Part shown: piece after piece, positions 9,189-16,686 of the stretch
Numbering within the stretch: the first letter of the stretch is position 1
Layout: each line of letters begins with the position of its first letter
Program-made: the position numbers and the translations under genes
Assembly (NCBI GenBank): GCA_002010065.2
Contig: MTMD02000014.1
Location: forward strand, 62,001 to 126,000
Direction: 5' to 3'
Source of the DNA: Candidatus Pyrohabitans jungbluthii
GTDB taxonomy: Archaea; Hydrothermarchaeota; Hydrothermarchaeia; Hydrothermarchaeales; BMS3B
Length of the DNA stretch: 64,000 bases
Notes under the pieces: model-generated
Databases searched by the model: none
What the model was told of the DNA's origin: nothing
Seen by the model: the letters and a program-made list of their open reading frames with translations, nothing else

Positions 9189-9945
9189 GTATACCTCCTC
9201 TCCATTCCCTCCATGATACCTCTGAAAATCTATGAGCTTGGAAACATGCCTTATTACCATTAAAAATCGGCAGCTTATAGCCAGTGTGGATATAAAACCA
9301 ATACTCAGTAAGCTTCTTTTCATTGGCTTTAAAGTCTTCAAACTCCTTTTCAACGATGCTCCAGAATCTCTTGCTGTGCCTCTTCTCTTTTAGATGTACT
9401 ACTTCATGGAAAACCACATACCTCATCAACTCCTCTGGAAGCACAGCCAGCTTCAAATTAAAGCTAAGATTGCCGTTTGAGGAGCAGCTTGCCCACTTGC
9501 TCCTCTGATTTTTAATGAAAATTTTCCCAGGCTTCAGACATAACTTCTCAGAATATTCCTCCACAGCTTCCTCAATTTTCTCTCTGAGGATTTTCCTGAT
9601 CTGCTTTTTAATCTTCCTGTGGTGTGCTTCACTTTCAGGATTTATTAATACCTTACCCCTCTCAAAATCGATGCTTGGTTCTTCAGATGGGACTATCTTT
9701 AACTTCCTGCCGAAAAGGATAGCCTCATCTTCATCGAGGCTTTCATTTATCTTATTTACAACCTCCTGAATTTCCCTGTACTTCCGAATTATCCAGCTTT
9801 TCTTCCTCTCTAAAATATCCTCCTCGCTCTTCATATTCTCGGGAAGCACCACAAGAAGCGAGCCCGTTTTGAACTCCAGCCTGGGGTACTTCACTCGCCT
9901 CTTCTCTACTCTGTATTCAACTTCAACCCCGTTGGCTTTAAACAC
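9181..9945 (-). CDS. YgjP-like (DUF45) M48-type metallopeptidase
   Basis: Predicted zinc metallopeptidase of the YgjP/WLM superfamily that often sits beside hsdR in type I restriction loci. Counting from the start used here, the active site is HEVVH (about residues 180-184) within VVFHEVVHLKEKRHSKRFW, with a third His six residues on. The conserved SKWASCSSNGNLSFN segment upstream confirms the family. GTG 9945 begins one base after the hsdR stop; in-frame ATGs at 10005 or 9984 would extend into hsdR without family similarity. Its substrate is unknown; processing or turnover of the restriction complex is a common suggestion for such neighbours, not proven. Confidence 0.88.
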   Translation of the reverse strand: MFKANGVEVEYRVEKRRVKYPRLEFKTGSLLVVLPENMKSEEDILERKKSWIIRKYREIQEVVNKINESLDEDEAILFGRKLKIVPSEEPSIDFERGKVLINPESEAHHRKIKKQIRKILREKIEEAVEEYSEKLCLKPGKIFIKNQRSKWASCSSNGNLSFNLKLAVLPEELMRYVVFHEVVHLKEKRHSKRFWSIVEKEFEDFKANEKKLTEYWFYIHTGYKLPIFNGNKACFQAHRFSEVSWREWRGGIHE

Positions 9946-9946
9946 A

Positions 9947-12900
9947 TCAGTCCAGCTCTTCAAAGCCCTGCATGATCTTCTCATGTATCTCCTTCCTATC
10001 CTCAAAGCTCAGCTTATCCTTGAACCTCCTCAAAAACCTCATCAGCTCCCTGCCCACCTCCTTCTTAGTGGTGCTCTTCCTGCTCCACCCCTGGAATAGC
10101 TTCCCCTTTTCCACGAGCTGCTGAACAAAACCTTTTACATCTTGAATTAGCTCCTCAGCTTTGCTCAGCCTCTCCTCCAGCACCACAAGCATTAGATACT
10201 CGTGCTCGCTGAGCTTGAGCCTCTTCTTCCTCTCCTCAAGCTCAATGAGATTTTTAACCTCCTTCTCAAGCTGTGAGTAAGCCTCCTCTATCGCTAACTT
10301 CCTCTGCTTCCACTTTTTTATTATCCTCTCCACCCTCTCGGCGATGGGCTCATACACCGGGTTGCTCGCCTTGTCAACGAGCACGTACCTGTTTAGGGTG
10401 AAAATCATGTCGTATATCTTCGCCTCAGCATCGCCATAGGCTTTGCTCAGCTTCTCCAAGTAATCCTCATCCAGCCTGAGAATTGGGAACTCCTCTTTTA
10501 TCCTGTCAACCTCAATGCTTCTGTGTATCGCCTCAAGCGTCTTGGGGTAGTACTCCTCTACTTTTTCTCTCACCACCAGAGCTTTAGGCTCCTGCTCGGG
10601 GTACTCTGCCTCCTCACTGGGGTCTCTCCTCTTTGCGTATCTGCTGTAGGCGATGTAAACCTGAGTTAGCCACCCGAAGCGCGAGGCATGCTGTGCCTTA
10701 ACCGGATGAGAGCCCAGAAACTCAAAGAGGTTTCTGAGCTTTCTGTAGTTTTTGAGAAAGAGCTTTGCCTTTTTTTCATCCTTAGCTAATAATTTTACAG
10801 CAGACATCAGCGTAGCCCTGTCGTCTTTGCCCTTATCAATCCCCTGGAATATCTCCTCTGTGTCCCCAAGAAGTGTGACGAACTCTTGAGCCTTTTCATC
10901 GATGCTTATGAGCACCCCTTCAACGTCTTGCTTCTCGTAGTCTTCTAAGGCTTTCTCGAATTCTGCGAGAATGCCCACGTAGTCAATAATCAGCCCCGCT
11001 TCTTTAACGCTCCTGTACGGGCGGTTGGTTCTCGCCACCGATTGGAGAAGCCTGTGCCCTTTCAGTGGCTTGTCCAGATACATAACCTGTAGCACAGGTG
11101 CATCGAAACCCGTGAGTAGCATGTCGGTAACCACGAGTATCTTGGGCAGCTTGCCATTTTTGAACTTCTCTACAATCTCCTCCTTTATCTCCCCCACATC
11201 CTTGCCCGGGAACCTCTCTCTAAGCTCCTTAAGGTAGTCAGAGATAATCTTTTCCTTCTCAACCCTGTTGTAGGTCATCACCACCTCAACATAGCCTTTC
11301 GGTAAAAGCGTGTCCAACTCCCTCTTGTAGTGCACGCATGAAGCTCTATTCACCGCCACAACCATGGCTTTAAACTTCCCGTCCACCTCCCGCAAAAAGT
11401 GCTCTGCAATATCGCTGGCGACCCTCTTTATCCTTCTCGGATTGGAGAGCACCACCTTAATTTTGTCCAGCTTTCTGCTTATCTTCTTCTCCACCTCTTC
11501 CTTCAGCTCTTCAGGAATTTCCTCCTCTTCATACTCAAGAAAAGCCCTGAGGAGGTTTTTTCTCAGCACTATGTCGCTCTCCATCCTCGTTTGAAAGACT
11601 ATGGGCAGGGTGAAGCCGTCCTTCAGCGAGTCGAGAACAAAGTACTTGTGCAGGTAGAGCTCTCCTTTATCTGGATAGGCAAACTCCAAAAAGGTGTCTC
11701 TCCCCTTCTTTGATATGGGCGTACCCGTGAAAGCAAAGAAGAAGGCGTTTCTAAGTATGTTCTTCATCTGCGAGGCAAGGAGACCGTACTGAGTGCGGTG
11801 TCCTTCGTCTATGAACGCTATAACGTTCTTCCTTGTTGCTATCGTCTCTCCTAAGCCCTGCGCTTCCAGCTCTCTGGCAAGCTCCTCAAGCTCCTTAGGC
11901 TGGAACTTGTGGATAAGGGTGATGAATATCCCCCTCTTTCCTCGCCCGGAGTCGTGGCTCAGCACCTCTCTCAGCTTGGCTATGGAGTCTATCACCTCCG
12001 GCTTTATCTCCACATCGAGTGCTGAAAACTCCTGCCTGAGCTGCTCCTGAAGCTCCACTCTATCGACAACGAAAAAGATGGTGGGGTTCTCTAAGCTTCT
12101 GTGCCTGTACAGCTTGAGCGCCGCGAATATCATTGTCAGCGTCTTTCCGCTGCCCTGCCAGTGCCACACTAGCCCGTGGTTTCTTTGGTCTTCTCCCCTC
12201 AGGTTGCGGAGCACCCTCTCGTAAATCATGTTCGCAGCTTCGTACTGCATGTATCTGGGCAGCACCTTCGTTATCCTGCCCCTCTCTTCCCTCACAAAGG
12301 TGAAGTTCGCCAGTATGTCCAGCAGAGTGCGCCTCCGCAGCATCTCCAGCGTCGCCTCAAGCTCGTCCAGCTCACCAGCGCGCCAGCGGTATATGCTTAC
12401 CTCGTCTGCCTCCCTCACATTGGGGAAGTACCTCGCCTCCTGCTCCGCGGCGATGCTGAACTGCACATATTTAAAAAGCTCGGGCACCGTGCTCTCATAC
12501 TCCTTGACCTGCCTGTAGGCATCCCGCCATGAGACGCTTGCATCCGCAGGATTCTTGCACTCTATCAGCACCAGAGGCATGCCGTTAACGTATAGCACAA
12601 GGTCGGCTCTTATTCTCTCAGCAGCACCCTCAAAGCTCACCTGCCTGCTCACCACAAACTCATTCTTTGCAATATCCTCTAAGTCAACCAAACGAGCAAG
12701 CATCAACTCCCTGCTCTTCTCCAGCTTTATCCCCACACCCCGCCTGAAAAACCTCAGAAACTGCCTCGTGCCATGTATAGACGCGGGCAGGCTCTTTAGC
12801 TCCACAAGTATCCTGTTTATGTCCCCCTCTGTAAGCTTCTCCCCGTTTATCCTCCTCAGAGCACTGGCTAAGCTCCTCTCCAGCAGGGGCTCAGCCAAGC

Positions 12901-13003
12901 TCTCCCTCTCTAACGCCTGCGCTGGCACAAAGCGCCAGCCCTCTTCCACGAGTTTTTCAATGATGTAGTCCTCGACGGCGCTCTTCTCGGTGAAGGTGGG
13001 CAT
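9947..13003 (-). CDS. hsdR: Type I restriction enzyme R subunit
   Basis: Motor and nuclease subunit of the type I restriction-modification complex; it translocates DNA and cuts away from unmethylated sites. The N-terminal nuclease domain has D134...ECK148-150 (PD-(D/E)XK). The SF2 helicase core shows Walker A WQGSGKT (about 283-289), DEGH box 399-402, a TGTP motif III and QSVARTNRPYR motif VI. The C-terminal helical domain is intact. At 1018 residues it is full length with no interruption. The start overlaps the HEPN gene by 47 nt. It is GC-richer than the HEPN/hsdS/rhomboid block upstream. Confidence 0.97.
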   Translation of the reverse strand: MPTFTEKSAVEDYIIEKLVEEGWRFVPAQALERESLAEPLLERSLASALRRINGEKLTEGDINRILVELKSLPASIHGTRQFLRFFRRGVGIKLEKSRELMLARLVDLEDIAKNEFVVSRQVSFEGAAERIRADLVLYVNGMPLVLIECKNPADASVSWRDAYRQVKEYESTVPELFKYVQFSIAAEQEARYFPNVREADEVSIYRWRAGELDELEATLEMLRRRTLLDILANFTFVREERGRITKVLPRYMQYEAANMIYERVLRNLRGEDQRNHGLVWHWQGSGKTLTMIFAALKLYRHRSLENPTIFFVVDRVELQEQLRQEFSALDVEIKPEVIDSIAKLREVLSHDSGRGKRGIFITLIHKFQPKELEELARELEAQGLGETIATRKNVIAFIDEGHRTQYGLLASQMKNILRNAFFFAFTGTPISKKGRDTFLEFAYPDKGELYLHKYFVLDSLKDGFTLPIVFQTRMESDIVLRKNLLRAFLEYEEEEIPEELKEEVEKKISRKLDKIKVVLSNPRRIKRVASDIAEHFLREVDGKFKAMVVAVNRASCVHYKRELDTLLPKGYVEVVMTYNRVEKEKIISDYLKELRERFPGKDVGEIKEEIVEKFKNGKLPKILVVTDMLLTGFDAPVLQVMYLDKPLKGHRLLQSVARTNRPYRSVKEAGLIIDYVGILAEFEKALEDYEKQDVEGVLISIDEKAQEFVTLLGDTEEIFQGIDKGKDDRATLMSAVKLLAKDEKKAKLFLKNYRKLRNLFEFLGSHPVKAQHASRFGWLTQVYIAYSRYAKRRDPSEEAEYPEQEPKALVVREKVEEYYPKTLEAIHRSIEVDRIKEEFPILRLDEDYLEKLSKAYGDAEAKIYDMIFTLNRYVLVDKASNPVYEPIAERVERIIKKWKQRKLAIEEAYSQLEKEVKNLIELEERKKRLKLSEHEYLMLVVLEERLSKAEELIQDVKGFVQQLVEKGKLFQGWSRKSTTKKEVGRELMRFLRRFKDKLSFEDRKEIHEKIMQGFEELD

Positions 13004-13976
13004 TTTTAGTCACTCTTTTTAGATGTTTTTCTAATTCTACATCAAAATTTTTGATTATATTACCTAAAATTATAAATATTTTGTCTAAAGAATCTACTAT
13101 GCCAAGTCCTGGCTTATAATCTGTTGGCTTAAGTTTTCCATCTGGATACCTCGTATATGAAAAATGTGGATAAGTAATTACAGATAATATAAAAATACAA
13201 CCAGAAATTCCAAAGAGTTTAATTATTTTATCTATATTTTCATGAGTATAAGTTAAATTTCTGTCTATAGAATTCAATTCATGTTCGGGTAAATTTACCT
13301 TTTTTAGATTTTTAAGTAAATCTATTTTGAATTTTTTTATAGTTTTGCGGAGCTGTCTTATATCCACATTTTTATCAATTTTAATGAATTTTTTACATAA
13401 CTCTAAATAAACATAAATTTCATTTTTATCCATTTTTGCTAATCGTTCTGGTTTACGTTCTATGTATTTTTTTAGTTTATCTATATCAGATTTATTAATT
13501 TTCTTTTTCAAATAATTGCATTTATTCAAACAATCAATTACCTTTTCCATATTATTAAGAAATATAAAAAATGTTCTCGGCGTAATATGGCTGATAGTTT
13601 TATTTTCATCATTCTTCCTAAATAATTTGGTTAATAAACCACCTTTTATTTCTTTTTTCCTGCCGTATAAGTCATTCTTTTTGATGATGCCTAAATATAG
13701 GCCATATCCTTTGGAAATTTTCTCTACAGCTTGCTGTAAATGATATACTGACAATGACCAAATTTTTTCTTTACTTAATAATTTTGCTGCTTTATAATCC
13801 TCTTTTGCACAATATAAAAGAGAAGAAATATATTCTGCATTTCTAATATGTGTTTGGTTATGAATATATTTTTCAAGGTATTGATATAGCTCTAACACGT
13901 CTTTTAAACTAATATTTAGGCCGGCAGTTTTATTTGCAGTATTAATCGCAACTTGAATAGCCTTAATATTTGTCAA
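12957..13976 (-). CDS. HEPN-domain protein inserted in the hsd operon
   Basis: A 339-residue protein. Residues 55-95 (AKEDYKAAKLLSKEK...YHLQQAVEKISKGY) are a textbook first half of a HEPN domain. Residues about 265-320 (YPHFSYTRYPDG, then a two-helix end) match the HEPN second half. About 150 Lys-rich helical residues separate them. RNLTYTH (239-245) is an R-X5-H that could serve as an RNase-type HEPN motif. HEPN proteins are RNases or toxin partners in many defence systems; the role here is inferred. Translation is coupled: its start overlaps the hsdS stop (ATGA), and its end overlaps hsdR. It is strikingly AT-rich. Confidence 0.8.
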   Translation of the reverse strand: MTNIKAIQVAINTANKTAGLNISLKDVLELYQYLEKYIHNQTHIRNAEYISSLLYCAKEDYKAAKLLSKEKIWSLSVYHLQQAVEKISKGYGLYLGIIKKNDLYGRKKEIKGGLLTKLFRKNDENKTISHITPRTFFIFLNNMEKVIDCLNKCNYLKKKINKSDIDKLKKYIERKPERLAKMDKNEIYVYLELCKKFIKIDKNVDIRQLRKTIKKFKIDLLKNLKKVNLPEHELNSIDRNLTYTHENIDKIIKLFGISGCIFILSVITYPHFSYTRYPDGKLKPTDYKPGLGIVDSLDKIFIILGNIIKNFDVELEKHLKRVTKNAHLHREERRRGLHH

Positions 13977-15736
13977 ATTTTCACCCTCCTTCTCCCTGTG
14001 AGCAAATCATTCATCAACCCCTTCTTAATCCTCTCTAGCTTCTCCTTTCGCTTCTTCTCCAGCTCCAGTTTTTTGTCCATTGTGCTCAGGATTTCGGCGA
14101 TTTTTTGTTGTTCGGGAAGGGGTGGAAGTGGGATTTTAAAATTCTTTATAATTCTAACATTTAATTGTGGCTGAGCAGTACCATACGCAATCCTCTTAAT
14201 TTGAGTTTTAAGAAAAGGTGTTCTAAAAAGTAAACATAGGAATTTGTTATCAATATTTTTATTTTTGTTTCTAAGGATGACCATTCCTGAGTTTATTCGT
14301 ATGTGTTCATAGGGCACATTATCATCATAATATCCAACATTTCCAATTGTTCCACGAGTGGTTAAAACAATATCGTATCTTTTCAATTTTCCCTTGCCCA
14401 TTTTAGAATCTTTTTCTTTAGAAATGAATTGAGTTTCTGTAAATTTAAATCCACTTTCGGTAACATTTTTTGCATTTAAAAAGAGACAAAATCCTTTATT
14501 CGAAAAATCTGATTGTTTAGGATAATTCACTCCCCTATCTCCATCTATTACTTCTATATTGGCATGTACTAGCCTAACCACCTCCCATTCCTCTGGAATC
14601 CTACCAATCTCGGAATCCTTAAATTTTCTATATTCTCCCTTCAAAAATTGCTCAAATGTTATGGCATGTCCACCAAATTCAGTGGTTACTAATCTCAGAT
14701 TTTTGTCATTGCTTACAAGAATTAGATTATTTTTAATGGAAGTTTCGGCTATTAGTGCATCTCTTATTTGATTTTCTTTTGTTTTTTTTCCAGTTTTTTC
14801 ATCTAATTCTTGAAGCTTCAATAATATTCTATCATATAAATCTCCTTCACCAAATTTTGAATTATCCCATCTAGAAATGTCGAAAACTGTTGTTTCTGTC
14901 AGAATTACGTTTTGTTCTAATTTTTTAAAAATTTCTAAAAGATTGCTTCTTCTTTCTAATTTCTCAGTTTTTTTAATGTTTTCAATTTCATCTTTTTGAA
15001 TGTGTGTAATGTAATAGTTATATTTGGTAGGGAGTTGATCCACACTTATTTTACCGTCTAATATGGCATCAAATATATTAGTATCAAACATAAAACCATT
15101 AATAATTCCTTTTGTCAAAAGCTCCTGCATCAAGCCCCTCTTCAGCCTCTCAGTCTTGGCTATGACGGCGCTGACTTTCTGGATGGCATTGTCCACCGTG
15201 CTTAAGATTTCGGCGATTTTGTGTTGTTCTGGGAGTGGTGGAAGGGGGATTAGGAGATTTTCTAGGTTTTTTCTACTAATTCTTGACCTTGTTGCCCCTG
15301 CTGATAATCTCATTGCTTCTGCTAATATCTTGGGACTATTTAAAATATATACTAGGAATCTTTTATCTACTCTTTTTTTATTTACTTTAAGTATTGTAAT
15401 ATCTACAGCAACAATATAAGGATAGGGAAGTTCTGGAGCAATGCATGCTCTCCCTATTGGTTCAGGCATTCTTGAAATTAAAATATCCTCTTTTGGTCGC
15501 ACAAAAGTACAACTTAGTTTTTTTGCTGAATCATATGAAATAAATCTATTTGATTTATCTAAAAATCTACCTATTCCAATATCCCCAACTTGTAAGAGTC
15601 TAACACCCTCAGAAGTATAATATTTTTTAAGTATCCAATCACCATCTTTTAACTTTCCAATTTCCTTATCCCCAAGCCTCATAACCTCCCAATCCTCTGG
15701 GATTTCTCCGATTGGGGTTTGCTTAAATTTTGTCAT
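13973..15736 (-). CDS. hsdS: Type I specificity subunit HsdS with internal PIN nuclease domain
   Basis: DNA-recognition subunit of the type I system, 587 residues instead of the usual 400-450. The normal parts are two target-recognition halves: residues 1-212, opening with IGEIPEDWEVMRL and ending in the LPPLPEQHKIAEILSTVD dimer helix, and residues 369-587, opening with IGRIPEEWEVVRL and ending with LPPLPEQQKIAEILSTMD. Between them lies a complete PIN domain (separate entry). TRD sequence is AT-rich, conserved helices are GC-richer. Start ATG 15736 overlaps the rhomboid stop; the stop overlaps the HEPN start. There is no frameshift: the fusion is open throughout. Confidence 0.95.
   Translation of the reverse strand: MTKFKQTPIGEIPEDWEVMRLGDKEIGKLKDGDWILKKYYTSEGVRLLQVGDIGIGRFLDKSNRFISYDSAKKLSCTFVRPKEDILISRMPEPIGRACIAPELPYPYIVAVDITILKVNKKRVDKRFLVYILNSPKILAEAMRLSAGATRSRISRKNLENLLIPLPPLPEQHKIAEILSTVDNAIQKVSAVIAKTERLKRGLMQELLTKGIINGFMFDTNIFDAILDGKISVDQLPTKYNYYITHIQKDEIENIKKTEKLERRSNLLEIFKKLEQNVILTETTVFDISRWDNSKFGEGDLYDRILLKLQELDEKTGKKTKENQIRDALIAETSIKNNLILVSNDKNLRLVTTEFGGHAITFEQFLKGEYRKFKDSEIGRIPEEWEVVRLVHANIEVIDGDRGVNYPKQSDFSNKGFCLFLNAKNVTESGFKFTETQFISKEKDSKMGKGKLKRYDIVLTTRGTIGNVGYYDDNVPYEHIRINSGMVILRNKNKNIDNKFLCLLFRTPFLKTQIKRIAYGTAQPQLNVRIIKNFKIPLPPLPEQQKIAEILSTMDKKLELEKKRKEKLERIKKGLMNDLLTGRRRVKI
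14082..14137. repeat. Direct repeat A, copy 1 (in hsdS)
   Basis: Imperfect direct repeat of about 56 nt sharing ATTTCGGCGATTTT and nearby GTTGTTC and GGTGGAAG with 15198-15252. Both encode the LPPLPEQ(H/Q)KIAEIL helix. Such internal homology is where TRDs of hsdS are commonly exchanged. Confidence 0.8.
14573..14626. repeat. Direct repeat B, copy 1 (in hsdS)
   Basis: Imperfect direct repeat sharing ACCTCCCA, TCCTCTGG and CTTAAATTT with 15677-15730. Both encode the IG(R/E)IPE(E/D)WEV segment that opens each target-recognition half. Confidence 0.75.
14633..15100 (-). other. PIN-type RNase domain embedded in HsdS
   Basis: Residues about 213-368 of HsdS form a full PIN fold. The acidic quartet is present: D218 in MFDTNIFD, E250 after the second strand (ITHIQKDEIE), D326 in IRDALIAET and D344 in LILVSNDKNL. 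PIN domains are Mg-dependent RNases, typically VapC-like toxins. The insertion falls exactly in the linker where HsdS proteins normally run from LLTKGI straight into the second TRD. Met216 (ATG 15089-15091) begins MFDTN like a stand-alone PIN protein, so independent translation from inside hsdS is possible, though no well-placed ribosome site is seen. Confidence 0.88.
15198..15252. repeat. Direct repeat A, copy 2 (in hsdS)
   Basis: Second copy of the repeat at 14082-14137, same orientation, encoding the central conserved helix of HsdS. Confidence 0.8.
15677..15730. repeat. Direct repeat B, copy 2 (in hsdS)
   Basis: Partner of 14573-14626 at the 5' end of hsdS, same orientation. Together with repeat A it brackets the first TRD plus the PIN insert. 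Confidence 0.75.
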
Positions 15737-16686
15737 CTTAAAAGCCTCCGGCTCAATTTTTCACATATCTGATAAAGTTGTGGTATCTTCTCCATGACTG
15801 AGGGTACAATCACACCAAAACAAAAGCCAACATAATGTGCCAATATGTTAATCAAGTTGGTACCTCTTCGTATTTCAGAAGGTATTAGATTTGGTAGGGA
15901 AAATAGATAAACTATAGCTATTACAAAAACTCCCACTCTATAAGATAAAATAGGCGGGTGATTAACAAGCTCTTTTAGTTTTTTGAGATAGTGAATAGAT
16001 ATTTTTTGCATGGTTTTAAGATTGATTAAAAGAAACACAATTGAAATAACAGCCAATAGTACTTTTATATGTATTGGTGTGCCTAAATTAATAATTCCCA
16101 CTATTGAGAGATTTACAAGGATAAGAAAGCTAAAAAATTCTGCTTTTACTGAGAGAGTTGATACCTTCTTTAAATAATTATAGACTGCAAAAATAAAATA
16201 ACCTATCAAACCAGAAACAATTGCAGAAAAACCACTTATTTTGGGGATGTTTGGCGTAAAAATAATGTTACTTAAAGAAGATACAAAAGGTAAAATAATA
16301 AAAATTAAAAATGATGATACATAAAAGATTTTCTTATTTGTCTCAACATTGAATATCAAAAAGATTATAAGAAAATATGTGATTATGTTGCTTAAAAAAT
16401 GTTTATACTCTAAATGGGTGTAATGGGAGAGGAACATAGTTAATATCGTTGGGTTTGAGACTATTAAGGTAAAAGATTCCTTCATATCTGGAGGTAATGA
16501 ATATATTAATACGAGGATTCCAGGCAAGATCAAGAAGAAAAGCAAAAAGTCATACAGATTCCAGATAACCAGGACTGGATTAAGTTTTATCACTTTTTCA
16601 ATACATTTCCTTTTGACCAAATAATCTCCAAAAACGCCAAGTAATTGCCAAATAATTGCCAAGTTATTTGAGGACATAGTGGACAC
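15733..16686 (-). CDS. Rhomboid-family intramembrane serine protease
   Basis: Multi-spanning membrane protein of 317 residues with all rhomboid landmarks: HFLSN (H96xxxN100) corresponding to the GlpG oxyanion His/Asn pair, catalytic Ser154 in GFSA, and catalytic His284 in AHYVGFCFG. Six or more hydrophobic helices are visible, plus an extra pair between Ser and His. It should cleave transmembrane or membrane-attached proteins. It lies between the AlbA-type ATPase and hsdS, overlapping both (23 nt and 4 nt), so it is part of the restriction operon. It is AT-rich. GTG 16686 is used; ATG three codons later is an alternative. Confidence 0.88.
   Translation of the reverse strand: MSTMSSNNLAIIWQLLGVFGDYLVKRKCIEKVIKLNPVLVIWNLYDFLLFFLILPGILVLIYSLPPDMKESFTLIVSNPTILTMFLSHYTHLEYKHFLSNIITYFLIIFLIFNVETNKKIFYVSSFLIFIILPFVSSLSNIIFTPNIPKISGFSAIVSGLIGYFIFAVYNYLKKVSTLSVKAEFFSFLILVNLSIVGIINLGTPIHIKVLLAVISIVFLLINLKTMQKISIHYLKKLKELVNHPPILSYRVGVFVIAIVYLFSLPNLIPSEIRRGTNLINILAHYVGFCFGVIVPSVMEKIPQLYQICEKLSRRLLR

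Noticed and set aside
9983-10005. Longer start for the YgjP-like metallopeptidase
   Set aside because: The extra residues lie inside hsdR and do not match the family start; GTG 9945 directly after the hsdR stop is cleaner.
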